A stretch of 14,727 nt of DNA from Candidatus Pacearchaeota archaeon (GTDB taxonomy: Archaea > Nanoarchaeota > Nanoarchaeia > Pacearchaeales > GW2011-AR1): contig NZER01000065.1 of NCBI GenBank assembly GCA_002690445.1, positions 2,317 through 17,043 on the forward strand. The letters are read 5' to 3'. The notes below the pieces were generated by a model. That model ran no database searches. It had not been told where the DNA came from and saw only the letters and a list, made by a program, of their open reading frames with translations. This document shows positions 1 through 8,191 of this stretch, in pieces. Within the stretch, counting starts at the first letter, position 1, and each line of letters starts with the position of its first letter. Made by a program: the position numbers and the translations under genes.

Positions 1-3000
1 AAGCGTAACACAGGTGCGCTCAAGCAAATCTTCAAGATGTTTGAGAATGATGTAATTGACATTACCTTGGAGACAAGCCAGCCCGATATGTACAGGGGAT
101 TGTATGATGAGACCGAGATCAAGATTAACATTCCCACAATAGATGATAACTTTGATATGGTCTTGGCTCAACAACTGGTCAAGCGGCACTTGAGAGATAA
201 TCAAGATGTCTTGAAAGACCTCACAGGTGTCTGGCAGCGGTTGACGTTTGGCGATGGTTGGTTCCAAGGCTACGAGCCTGAACTTGTCACAAGATTTCTG
301 AGGTTCGCATCTCAGCATGATATGCCCGAAGAGTTCGCCAGAGTAGTTGCACGTTACAACGAAGACCTTGGCGTGGACGGGATTCAATTTGGTTATCGTG
401 GTCAATCAAAGTCGATGCGCGATAACTACGCCAGCTATCACGACAAAATGTCGAACCAAGGCAACTCATTGCATTTCGCAATGAAAAACTTGCCCGATGA
501 TGTACGCAAAGCTTTTGCCCAGACAATGCTGAACAAGTCTAGTATGTGGGATGACGCTGATACATTCCTCGCAGACTTTGATGCCATGATAAACACGTTT
601 GGCATAAGCGGTTCGCACGCTCGCAAAAAATTTAACAGATTGAGCCAATCGCCAAGGCACGTTATGGATGGCTTAACAAGTAAGGAAGCGTTCAAGTCAC
701 TTGATGGTTTCAACAGGCTTTGGCCGCGTGTTGATGCAGCTCCCCACGTTAGTCCTGTTGATCATCCTAATCCGTATGTCTTGAGGGATTTATGGTCAAA
801 AGATGTTGTCCCGTTTGAGCAGTCCAAGTTCACAACGACATCAGCGTTGGATGCCATAACCAGTTTATCTGAGGAGGCTATTGGCATTAAAGGTTTGCGG
901 AATGTTTTTGAGCGAGTTGTTACGCCGCCAATACCACCAAGGCGCGTTGACTATCATATGGGAGACAAAGTGACTGGGAGTGGTGAGTCTCCAGTCGTAG
1001 GTATGCTCAAGAATATGCTCAAGAATGAGAAGCTGGATGCTGACTCAATAGATCTTGAAGGCTATATTTCCCGTAAGAAAACCTTGGATGCAGAACGTGC
1101 CAAGAGATTTGCGACTCTACCAGACTTCAACATTAGAGAGCCGAAGACTTGGAAACCATTTCAAATGGCGTTACGCGGAATGCGCCCAGTTATTGACAGG
1201 ATCAGGGAGATTGGCCTGACACCAGCAGCAAAGAAGTTGGCAAATGATGTTGCAGATGCTTTCAACGCAACGCTCAGGGATGAGACGCTGTTGAACGGTC
1301 AATATCTGGAGAAACTAATGCTAATCCACAGCGAAGTTAAGATGTCACCCGCTGAACTTGATGACCTCGGCGACTTCCAGTTACAGCGTTGGCACAAGAA
1401 ACTTGGGTTGCGTGAGAAATATGATGAAGAGTTATTCAAGCGATACATAGCGAATCCACGGATGCGTTACTATGATCGTGCGATTCAGAATATCATGCGC
1501 GACACACGCCAGTATCAGAATGATATTGGAATGATGGTGGAATCATATCGGGACGGTAAACCAATGCTTTCTCCCGGCAAATACACGCAGGAATACACGC
1601 CAGAGATCATCACACAAGAAGTTCGCACCGTGATGATGAAGCGTGAGACTGCGAGTCCCGAATATCAGAAGCTATTGAAAGAAGCCGTTGACTACTGGAC
1701 AGGACTTGCCAAACGCTTCGATGAGAAGCTAGGTTCTGATGATCTCGATACAACGTTGAGTATTGGTGAGGACGGCACAGAACTTACAGGCGGTGGTAAA
1801 GGTGATGCCGATAAGTTGCGGATAAAGTTTGAGCAGTTGTTTGATAAGCTCTCGTTGAGTTTCCAAGGTAAAGTGAAGAAACTTGGCGCACACAAGTTCA
1901 AGGCGTTGCGTGTTGCCACAGGTAAGTATGGTCTACCCCCACATTGGGTTGAGCGTAATGCACTTCAACGATTGACTCGTTACGTTGTTCGCTTCTCGAA
2001 AGACGCAGCTTACTTCAAGAACGTTGAAGCTAATCCTGAAGTTCGTAAAACTTTGGGCATACCAGATCAAGCCGGTAACTACAGCGATCTTGATATTGAA
2101 GGTCTTGAGAAAGGCGGGCCATTCAACATGAAGAATGTTGTGGATGGCAAGATAGTTGACAAAAGCAAGAAGGGTTATAACAAAGATACGCAAGCGTCGC
2201 ATGCAGTGCTTGATGATTTCATGCAAGGATTTGTCGGTTACTACGAGGGTTGGGATATATGGACGCGCACATTCAATCGGATGGTCACATCCAGTTGGCT
2301 GGGATTTGGCGCGGGTATGCGCGATCTTGTGTCCTCTTATATGTTTGCGCTGCCTTATATGCGGGCGCAGGACTTGCCAATCTTGGCGACACATTTACTT
2401 GGTTGGAGTAATGCTTGGGTCAAAAGCTTTGAGTATGGTGTGAACAAGACTTCGCTGAACAACCTTGAGTGGCGACAGTCAGGTGCAAGCGAGGTTACAG
2501 ATCAGATAAACAAGGTAGCTGATGTCCTGCTGAAAGTTGGTGGTCGTAACACGCTTGAGCAAGTTACACGAACCTTGCAGTTCGCCTTTGGTCGCCAACT
2601 TACCTTGCAAGCGTTGCGGTCACACAATAAGGCAACCATTGGTATTCCAGATTGGACAGCCGACAGACTTCTCAAGGCTGTTGATCAACAGATGGGTGGC
2701 GGCGCAAACTTTAAAGGAAAACGCAAGAGTCTGTATGATTACATTGGTAAACCGAAACATGATATTCCAGATGAAGTTTTGGATCAAGCGGCGGCTGCTT
2801 GGGTTGAGATAAATCAAGGCACTTACGATGTTCGTGGTCTGCCGAAGCACACGCAACGTGGTGTTCCAAGTATGTTCACATCACTTGCACGTTGGTCGAT
2901 AGAGAAGTCGGATAGAATGGTGAAGGATGTCGTGTTGCCGCTCACGACACAAGGCGATCCGTTGCCGTTGGTTAAGGCAACGTTTGGTGCGGTACTTGGC

Positions 3001-3954
3001 GGTCAGGCAATTATCTATTTGAGTGAGGAGATTGCGAATAAAATGCAAAGCGATCCCAAGTTGATTGAGGCTATCCAGATGGAGAACCCCAAGGAAGCCG
3101 CGCAAGCTGTCCTGTCATCGGTGGCCTTTGCCGGTTACTTTGGAGTGCAATCATCAATCGTGCATGATCTTGTTCGGGCATCTCGTTATGGTGTGCTTGA
3201 AGGAATTCCCGGTGGTCTTACGTTTCCCGCAGCAAATGCTGCATTTACAATGGCCAAGGATTTCTTTCATGTAGTCAGTTCTGGTGAAGCTGCCGGTGAT
3301 AATTGGTGGGATACTTGGATGACCTTTGTACACAACTCCTTTAATGGTCTTAACCAAACCATGCGTTATGCCAGCCAACATATTATGTTGAGCGAGGAGA
3401 TGTCGGACTTCAATGCAAGAGCGCAACTCAGGAAGTTCACTAGGCTTGAAGAAGGGGAGGTTCAACTGGGAGTTCCATCTGGCTTGAGTAATCCATATAC
3501 TTGGCCAGATCGACGAGCTTTTCAACGGGCAAACACTATGGCTGAAGCTCAACGACTCCTACCCGCTGCATTGGATGAGGCTGCAAGGAAGGCTATGCGG
3601 CAACACCCCAATAATCCTATTGAGCAGAACAAGGCTTTTCAGAATAACTGGAGACAACTGTACAACCTTGATTGGCACGTCACACCAGCGTTACCCGACA
3701 AGAGAGACCCTGAAAGTCACTTGAAGAGGATGCGTTACTTGGGCTTGGAAGGGCCAGCCGAAGTTCATAGGGGTAAGGGTGACTTGACGAAGACGTTAGG
3801 CAAGACGTTGACGGGCGGTATGCAGCGGGGAACAATTATTTCCAAGCAAGAAGCGAAGCGATTGATGGAAGCTGAGAAGGCTGCGTTCAGGTTGAAAGAC
3901 CCCAAGAGAAGACTGGTGCTTCGCGCAGTTGGGAATAAAGGGCGAGCCTACTAG
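1..3954 (+). CDS. Large probable internal/injected virion protein, 5'-partial
   Basis: The frame is open from the first base of the window to a TAG stop, giving 1317 codons. An ATG at 37 has no ribosome binding site before it, so I take the gene as continuing to the left. I do not recognise a catalytic domain. Most of the protein is soluble and rich in charged helices. The C-terminal half has hydrophobic, Gly/Ala-rich stretches at about 2283-2405, 2953-3033, 3097-3180 and 3202-3285. The last of these runs into a GIPGG...P segment. This pattern is common in the C-termini of very long phage internal head or ejected proteins that end up in or across the host membrane. Size, the lone plus-strand orientation and convergence on the replication genes fit a late structural gene. 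A polyvalent or enzyme-bearing N-terminus outside the window is possible. Confidence is high that this is a gene and modest for the role. Confidence 0.75.
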   Translation, partial: KRNTGALKQIFKMFENDVIDITLETSQPDMYRGLYDETEIKINIPTIDDNFDMVLAQQLVKRHLRDNQDVLKDLTGVWQRLTFGDGWFQGYEPELVTRFLRFASQHDMPEEFARVVARYNEDLGVDGIQFGYRGQSKSMRDNYASYHDKMSNQGNSLHFAMKNLPDDVRKAFAQTMLNKSSMWDDADTFLADFDAMINTFGISGSHARKKFNRLSQSPRHVMDGLTSKEAFKSLDGFNRLWPRVDAAPHVSPVDHPNPYVLRDLWSKDVVPFEQSKFTTTSALDAITSLSEEAIGIKGLRNVFERVVTPPIPPRRVDYHMGDKVTGSGESPVVGMLKNMLKNEKLDADSIDLEGYISRKKTLDAERAKRFATLPDFNIREPKTWKPFQMALRGMRPVIDRIREIGLTPAAKKLANDVADAFNATLRDETLLNGQYLEKLMLIHSEVKMSPAELDDLGDFQLQRWHKKLGLREKYDEELFKRYIANPRMRYYDRAIQNIMRDTRQYQNDIGMMVESYRDGKPMLSPGKYTQEYTPEIITQEVRTVMMKRETASPEYQKLLKEAVDYWTGLAKRFDEKLGSDDLDTTLSIGEDGTELTGGGKGDADKLRIKFEQLFDKLSLSFQGKVKKLGAHKFKALRVATGKYGLPPHWVERNALQRLTRYVVRFSKDAAYFKNVEANPEVRKTLGIPDQAGNYSDLDIEGLEKGGPFNMKNVVDGKIVDKSKKGYNKDTQASHAVLDDFMQGFVGYYEGWDIWTRTFNRMVTSSWLGFGAGMRDLVSSYMFALPYMRAQDLPILATHLLGWSNAWVKSFEYGVNKTSLNNLEWRQSGASEVTDQINKVADVLLKVGGRNTLEQVTRTLQFAFGRQLTLQALRSHNKATIGIPDWTADRLLKAVDQQMGGGANFKGKRKSLYDYIGKPKHDIPDEVLDQAAAAWVEINQGTYDVRGLPKHTQRGVPSMFTSLARWSIEKSDRMVKDVVLPLTTQGDPLPLVKATFGAVLGGQAIIYLSEEIANKMQSDPKLIEAIQMENPKEAAQAVLSSVAFAGYFGVQSSIVHDLVRASRYGVLEGIPGGLTFPAANAAFTMAKDFFHVVSSGEAAGDNWWDTWMTFVHNSFNGLNQTMRYASQHIMLSEEMSDFNARAQLRKFTRLEEGEVQLGVPSGLSNPYTWPDRRAFQRANTMAEAQRLLPAALDEAARKAMRQHPNNPIEQNKAFQNNWRQLYNLDWHVTPALPDKRDPESHLKRMRYLGLEGPAEVHRGKGDLTKTLGKTLTGGMQRGTIISKQEAKRLMEAEKAAFRLKDPKRRLVLRAVGNKGRAY

Positions 3955-3957
3955 AGT

Positions 3958-4031
3958 GCATAGTGGCGATCAACGGGAGGATAACTAGAAACCTCCTGCG
4001 ACATCTTAATAGTCGCCATGTACCACTATGC
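3958..4031. repeat. Nested inverted repeats between convergent genes
   Basis: Three sets of arms nest here: GCATAGTGG (3958-3966) with CCACTATGC (4023-4031); TGGCGA (3964-3969) with TCGCCA (4013-4018); and CGGGAGG (3974-3980) with CCTCCTG (3992-3998, one G-T pair). The first two share three bases, so they are alternatives. No U-run follows on either strand, so this is not a standard intrinsic terminator. Its position between convergent genes suggests transcription termination or 3'-end protection, which is inference. Confidence 0.5.
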
Positions 4032-4032
4032 T

Positions 4033-4057
4033 AGGTAGGTACACAAAGCCTACCTAA
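4033..4057. repeat. 8-bp stem hairpin overlapping the ATPase stop codon
   Basis: TAGGTAGG and CCTACCTA form an 8-bp stem around a 9-base loop. The right arm contains the TAG stop (4054-4056) of the minus-strand ATPase gene. On the plus strand the hairpin is followed by A's, and on the minus strand by no U-run. It could act as a weak bidirectional block or 3' stabiliser at the convergent junction. Confidence 0.45.
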
Positions 4058-5292
4058 AAACTCATAGTATTGTAGACATCATCAACAATAGCCTTGTACC
4101 AACCATTGTTGTTCTCTACTTGCTCTGTTGTGACCAAGAACTCTAGTACTTGGTCTAGCTCTTGTTTACTTATTTCAGAGACAAAGTTCAACCACAATTT
4201 CTTGTAGCGAACTCCGACACCTGATTCGATTATGAATCGTAAGATATGTTTTGTGACCTCCCCAATTGGGTTACGACCAATCGTGTTGAAGGCTTCGTGC
4301 ATCTTGTGTTCTGTTATGGCCAATAATTTGGCTGCTCGTTTAATGTCATCAATGTCGATGATGAGATTTGTCTTGTCCGCGAAGTGTATGAGCATCGCCG
4401 TCTTGAGCAAGTGAACGTTCTTGCGTCCGTAGTAGTTGTCTAGTCGCGGGTCTTTGTTCACGCGTTTGGAAGACATTTCGCCAGACTCATACCATTGCTT
4501 GTGCCACGCCGAAGTTTCTGGTGACAAACGAACCTCGCCAGCAACCTCGCGTAGGTTGTATAGATGATCAACAATGTCAGAGCGACACTTGATCTGTTCA
4601 TCCGAGAGACCGGGAAATTGCCTATAGAATCTAGGCGCATGACCGAACACAACGATGACACGCGACGTGAAACCTTGTGAGATTATCTTGTCGCTGAATG
4701 CTTCACGAATAAATGACGGCGTTGTGCCGCCGAGTAGTGTGACGCAGAGGTTTGTGATGTTATCGTCTCCTTGATGCTTACTCCTATAGTGATAAGAGCG
4801 AGCGTCGTAGAACTGATTCAACATATTAACCATGTCCTCAGAGTTCTTTCTAAAAAGAACTCCAAGCTCTTCAATCATAAAACAGATTGAATGGTGTGAG
4901 CGTTTGCGCTTCGCGTTACCGCCAAGTCGTTCGTCGGCAATCTCAAATGTTCTCATGCAATCATCGCGCATATAACGTAGCAAGGATTCTTGCGTTGTTG
5001 TATCTGCGCCATAAGGGAACATGGGAACCATTGCGTTCTTCTCCTTGTTTGGCTCCATTAGCTTCTCGCTCTTGATTATGTCCGTCACTTGCGAGATCAC
5101 CCGCGATTTACCAGCAGCGGGAGGCCCAACCAACAACGTGAATATGTTGGGATAGATTGCCATTGAATCTGGATACAACCATCCCCGCCGTTGTAAGGCG
5201 GCACTTATCAAGCTGTAGAATCCCCAATCAATGAAGAGATCAGGGGATTCCATGTCCTTAAGATAATGTCTCCACTTGTCAGGATTCGTCAT
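4054..5292 (-). CDS. DUF3987-like P-loop ATPase / putative replicative helicase
   Basis: This is a P-loop ATPase of 412 residues. Walker A is GPPAAGKS at about residues 56-63, preceded by the IYPNIFTLLV strand typical of phage and plasmid DUF3987-type proteins. A Walker B-like SICFMIEELG lies near 135-144. LGGTTPSFI (about 187-195) fits a sensor I strand, and GFTSRVIVVF (about 207-216) could supply an arginine finger. The C-terminal 60 residues look like a winged helix. Such proteins usually sit beside phage polymerases and are taken to be helicase or primase-helicase partners, so a replication role is inferred from family and neighbourhood. I chose the ATG at 5292. A TTG one codon upstream is possible. 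The start overlaps the end of the 63-residue gene by 14 bases, suggesting translational coupling, and no clear Shine-Dalgarno is present. Confidence 0.8.
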   Translation of the reverse strand: MTNPDKWRHYLKDMESPDLFIDWGFYSLISAALQRRGWLYPDSMAIYPNIFTLLVGPPAAGKSRVISQVTDIIKSEKLMEPNKEKNAMVPMFPYGADTTTQESLLRYMRDDCMRTFEIADERLGGNAKRKRSHHSICFMIEELGVLFRKNSEDMVNMLNQFYDARSYHYRSKHQGDDNITNLCVTLLGGTTPSFIREAFSDKIISQGFTSRVIVVFGHAPRFYRQFPGLSDEQIKCRSDIVDHLYNLREVAGEVRLSPETSAWHKQWYESGEMSSKRVNKDPRLDNYYGRKNVHLLKTAMLIHFADKTNLIIDIDDIKRAAKLLAITEHKMHEAFNTIGRNPIGEVTKHILRFIIESGVGVRYKKLWLNFVSEISKQELDQVLEFLVTTEQVENNNGWYKAIVDDVYNTMSF

Positions 5293-5470
5293 CAAGTAGC
5301 GTAGATATAAGGTTATTTACGATTGAGTACTCATCAAACTTCAACGTAAAAACGTTTCCATTTACTGTGATCACTAACAATTCCTCATAAGAATTGTCAT
5401 CGCCTGTCACCTTATCCAACGCCACACTTACTTGGTTATCATTTTTACTATACGATACTATCGACTTCAT
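5279..5470 (-). CDS. Small hypothetical protein, 63 aa
   Basis: I do not recognise this protein. It is short and acidic, with an alternating hydrophobic pattern (SYEELLVITVNGNVFTLKF) that suggests a small beta-rich fold, followed by a helical, acidic tail. The frame extends upstream to 5530, but the ATG at 5470 is preceded by GGAAGGAAATGT. This good Shine-Dalgarno at normal spacing fixes the start. The gene overlaps the 3' end of the DNA polymerase gene by 23 bases and the start of the ATPase gene by 14, so it lies inside a tightly coupled polymerase-ATPase operon. It could be a small replication accessory protein, but nothing in the sequence proves that. Confidence 0.7.
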   Translation of the reverse strand: MKSIVSYSKNDNQVSVALDKVTGDDNSYEELLVITVNGNVFTLKFDEYSIVNNLISTLLDDES

Positions 5471-7826
5471 ACATTTCCTTCCAGTTATGTCCGACCAACG
5501 CTTCTGAACGCATTTGAAATGGTTCACCACGAGGCGAGACGAGTTTACGGTTCATATGTTTCATTGCCTCACTTGCAACAAGTGGGACAACCTTCTCAGG
5601 GCATTGGAGTAGGACGCTATCGTGATTGTTTTGCAATACATCAACGCCCATGTCCAACAGGTCTTGTCGGTTTTGTAGCTCAACAAAAGCTAGGTTAGTG
5701 ATACAGCCAACGGTTGATTGTGGTACGAAAGCATAAGCTTCCTTGTACATTGATTCGTCGATAAGTCCCGTGAAGGTTCGTGGGTAGCCAAAGAGATTCT
5801 TTAGCATCTTGGTTTGTTTGAGTACGTTGATAGTTTCGTTATGCCATTGATTGATTTCGGGGAATAACTTGTGATAAGTTGCTAGGAATCGCTTGGCTTC
5901 TTTAGTGTCGAGAGCGACTGCACCACGCGATTTTTGTAGTATATTGATTCGGAATGTTGGGAACTTCATGCCGTAATTGCTGGCGTGACAAACCATCTTG
6001 GCCATGAAGTAGTAGCGTCGGTCTGCTGACCAATCATCACTAGCCTTGATTACTTCGTTTAGTTCGTCCCAACCCTTGATTGACTTGAGTTGTGTGATCG
6101 GGGCAGTACAGAACTCATCTATGCTTCTACCAAGCTCGGCGGCCCAGATTTCTGGGAATAGACGCATGGCAACGAAGACATGGGATTTGATGTTCTCAAG
6201 GAACAAAGTCCTGAAGTTTCCCGGCACACAAAGGTAGCCGACAACCATTGCTTCCGCTCCTGACTGATCGACTTGCACGAACACCTTGTCTTCGTCAGCT
6301 ATGAAGAGGCGACGAAGTTTCTTGGGTATGTTTTGTACGTTGGTTCCCCATTTACCTAGAAGACGGCGACTAGCCAGTCTGTAGGTTGTTGTGCCAGCCA
6401 AGTTGTAGGAGGTTGTTACCCTGTCTTTCATTGGTTTGGTGTGGAGACCTTCGTAAGGAGGGAACTTTAGTTGTCCTGTCTCTTTCGCAACTGAGCGATA
6501 ACGCAGGATGATTGAGACTGCTGGTAGGTTGTGCTTTAGGCGCAACTGAAGCAGCGTCTTCTCGTTAGTTAAGTCTCGGTCAGGTTTCTTTAGACCAAGC
6601 CCTTCATAGAGATAAGCTGATACTTGCTTGGGACTGTTGGGATTTAGTTCCCGCCCAAGTAACAGGCCAAGTATCCTGCGTAACTGGAATTGATAACGTT
6701 CGTTGTACATGGTTATCATGCGAAGCTCAGGTGTATCAATGCGAAGTCCTTGCAGCATTGCAGTCAAATAGGGTTTGACCATCGAGTTGACTTGTTCAAT
6801 GGACTTCTCAGCCCGAAGTGTCTTGGACAAGCTATCGAGTGTTGGCTTGATTAGGGCCATCGTCAGCACATCCTTGATGTTGTATTCGTAGAGTTGCTGG
6901 AATTCGCTGCTTGTATGTGGATTAAAGCAGCCCTCGTTCTTGTGGTAGGGCTGGTCTGTGTAGAGTGAGATGCAATGACCAAGGGACTTCTCAACTTCAG
7001 GGAAAAGCCTGTGATGCGATAGCATTGTGTCAAAGACTTTAGTTGGGGCAGGGATACCATAGCGATAGGCAATTACAAACAGGTCAAACAGAGCGTTGTG
7101 GATAATAACGGTGTTGTCACGCAATGCAATAGCTAATGCCCGCAGGACTTTGTGGGTATTATCGTAGTAGTAGTGGTTGACTTGCAGCATTGGTACGCAC
7201 CAGCCCTTGTCAGGGCCGAAGGAGAAGCCGAAACAGGTCATCTCAAGATGCGGATTTGTCTCAATGTCGAAGAACATCTCCTGCCCTTTGGTGTTTGTCA
7301 GCAAATCAATGATCTCCTGTTCCTTGGGATAAGTGATTAGCTCACCGCTCTCAGGTCTTGGCGGCACTTTAAGGTATTGAGCGGCTTTAGCGACATCACG
7401 CAAGAACCAGAATCTCCAGTTGCTACGCTTTGTCTTGCCGTGTCGGACTGTCTCGTACTCCATCTCTGTCTCGTTTGACAAAGGATTGAAGTAGGCTTTG
7501 CGGTCAATCGCATCTTGTGGTGCGAAGGTTGCAATGTATGTTCTGTCGTGTGCAATCCAAGGACATCCACGCTGCTCTCCAATAGAGGCGTTCTTGAATG
7601 TACTCAGGGCTTTCTGCCCCAACAAAAGAATGACCTTTGTGTCAGGCAAAAACCCCTCGCCGAGGGTATTAAGCAACCTGATGTCGCAAGCCTGACGAGG
7701 GATTCCCAATGCACCTTGAAACAGATGACCGGCGTAACCCGAAATAAGTTCGCAATTATCGAACCTACTTTGACTTTCTAGAATTACGGTTAGGCCGCTG
7801 TAGTTTAGCGTTGGTTTGTGCCGCAT
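5448..7826 (-). CDS. Family A DNA polymerase with 3'-5' exonuclease and degenerate UDG-like N-terminus
   Basis: This is a 792-residue replicative polymerase. Residues 1-115 resemble a family 4/5 uracil-DNA-glycosylase fold: a VILES strand where GEAPG would be, then SGYAGHLFQGAL (compare VGxAGxLL), VILLLGQKA, RGCPW and TYIATFAPQDA in place of the HPS motif. Both catalytic motifs are lost, so the domain is probably non-enzymatic. The DEDD exonuclease follows, with D187/E189 (FFDIET), HNALFDL (D248) and YNIKD (Y315, D319). The polymerase has TNVQNIP (495-501), motif A VDQSGAE (D520, E525), motif B K610...H614...Y618-G619, and motif C NNHDS (H735, D736). Histidine at the position of E. coli F762, and HDS instead of HDE, are variants. 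The ATG at 7826 is supported because the UDG-like fold needs the first residues. It overlaps the upstream gene by 62 bases. This is the probable phage replicase. Confidence 0.95.
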   Translation of the reverse strand: MRHKPTLNYSGLTVILESQSRFDNCELISGYAGHLFQGALGIPRQACDIRLLNTLGEGFLPDTKVILLLGQKALSTFKNASIGEQRGCPWIAHDRTYIATFAPQDAIDRKAYFNPLSNETEMEYETVRHGKTKRSNWRFWFLRDVAKAAQYLKVPPRPESGELITYPKEQEIIDLLTNTKGQEMFFDIETNPHLEMTCFGFSFGPDKGWCVPMLQVNHYYYDNTHKVLRALAIALRDNTVIIHNALFDLFVIAYRYGIPAPTKVFDTMLSHHRLFPEVEKSLGHCISLYTDQPYHKNEGCFNPHTSSEFQQLYEYNIKDVLTMALIKPTLDSLSKTLRAEKSIEQVNSMVKPYLTAMLQGLRIDTPELRMITMYNERYQFQLRRILGLLLGRELNPNSPKQVSAYLYEGLGLKKPDRDLTNEKTLLQLRLKHNLPAVSIILRYRSVAKETGQLKFPPYEGLHTKPMKDRVTTSYNLAGTTTYRLASRRLLGKWGTNVQNIPKKLRRLFIADEDKVFVQVDQSGAEAMVVGYLCVPGNFRTLFLENIKSHVFVAMRLFPEIWAAELGRSIDEFCTAPITQLKSIKGWDELNEVIKASDDWSADRRYYFMAKMVCHASNYGMKFPTFRINILQKSRGAVALDTKEAKRFLATYHKLFPEINQWHNETINVLKQTKMLKNLFGYPRTFTGLIDESMYKEAYAFVPQSTVGCITNLAFVELQNRQDLLDMGVDVLQNNHDSVLLQCPEKVVPLVASEAMKHMNRKLVSPRGEPFQMRSEALVGHNWKEMYEVDSIV

Positions 7827-8049
7827 TGAGTGCCTGTTCTTTTAGTTGGTCGCGTAAGGTTTTGCCATCTTTCTCATCTTTCATGTAGTCTTGAAGCATC
7901 AAGATTACATCGTGTACTCCAGACATATAGCCGTCAGCCAAAGCTGCGGCAGTCTTGTCCATTGTTAAGATTCTCAACCGCTCGAGCGGTTGAGAATGCT
8001 CAGGTTGCTTGTCGCAAACCTCATCAATTATTGATTGTATCTCTTTCAT
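7765..8049 (-). CDS. Hypothetical protein, 94 aa
   Basis: I do not recognise this protein. It looks mainly alpha-helical. A helix around ALADGYMSGVHDVILMLQDY is followed by a charged, lysine-rich helix and a basic tail (NRNSRKSK), which could bind nucleic acid or a partner. The start overlaps the preceding 55-residue gene by 26 bases, and the end overlaps the polymerase gene by 62 bases in another frame. No Shine-Dalgarno is evident. Codons for SQPLERLRI lie in a perfect 28-bp palindrome, which constrains this part of the protein and may be a regulatory site. It precedes the polymerase gene in one transcript, so a replication link is plausible but unproven. Confidence 0.7.
   Translation of the reverse strand: MKEIQSIIDEVCDKQPEHSQPLERLRILTMDKTAAALADGYMSGVHDVILMLQDYMKDEKDGKTLRDQLKEQALNAAQTNAKLQRPNRNSRKSK
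7970..7997. repeat. Perfect 28-bp palindrome inside a coding sequence
   Basis: The half-site ATTCTCAACCGCTC is followed directly by its exact reverse complement, with CTCGAG at the centre. As RNA it would form a 12-bp stem with a UCGA loop. No U-run follows, so it is not an intrinsic terminator. It lies about 145-170 bases before the polymerase start. A dimeric repressor operator, or an RNA structure controlling polymerase translation, are both possible. Confidence 0.75.
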
Positions 8050-8191
8050 TTAATTCATTTTCTAGTTCGTGAACACGTTTCCATGCAAGTCTCTCAGACC
8101 TGTCATAACTCCTGATTTGGTAGTCAAGTAATTCAATCTTGGCTTTCAAATCAACGACTTCATCAACTGCGCTTATGTAGTTTTCTTTCAT
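8024..8191 (-). CDS. Small coiled-coil protein, 55 aa
   Basis: The ATG at 8191 opens a 55-codon frame ending in TGA at 8024-8026. I do not recognise the product. It is highly charged and predicted helical. Residues about 14-28 (DLKAKIELLDYQIRS) and 33-52 (including RVHELENELNER) have heptad-like spacing of hydrophobics, suggesting a short coiled coil. Support for a gene is the overlap with the following 94-residue gene (26 bases) and placement in a continuous minus-strand series with no other way to fill this stretch. Against it, there is no Shine-Dalgarno, because the start codon directly follows the U-run of a terminator-like structure. Confidence 0.55.
   Translation of the reverse strand: MKENYISAVDEVVDLKAKIELLDYQIRSYDRSERLAWKRVHELENELNERDTINN

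Noticed and set aside
1933..2394. 153-residue open frame on the minus strand inside the large plus-strand gene
   Set aside because: It lies wholly within a well-formed coding frame, has no ribosome site or neighbours on its strand, and its composition looks like antisense of a real gene.
3154..3552. 132-residue minus-strand frame inside the large plus-strand gene
   Set aside because: Antisense shadow with Cys/Ser/Pro-rich composition and no recognisable pattern. The opposite strand is clearly coding.
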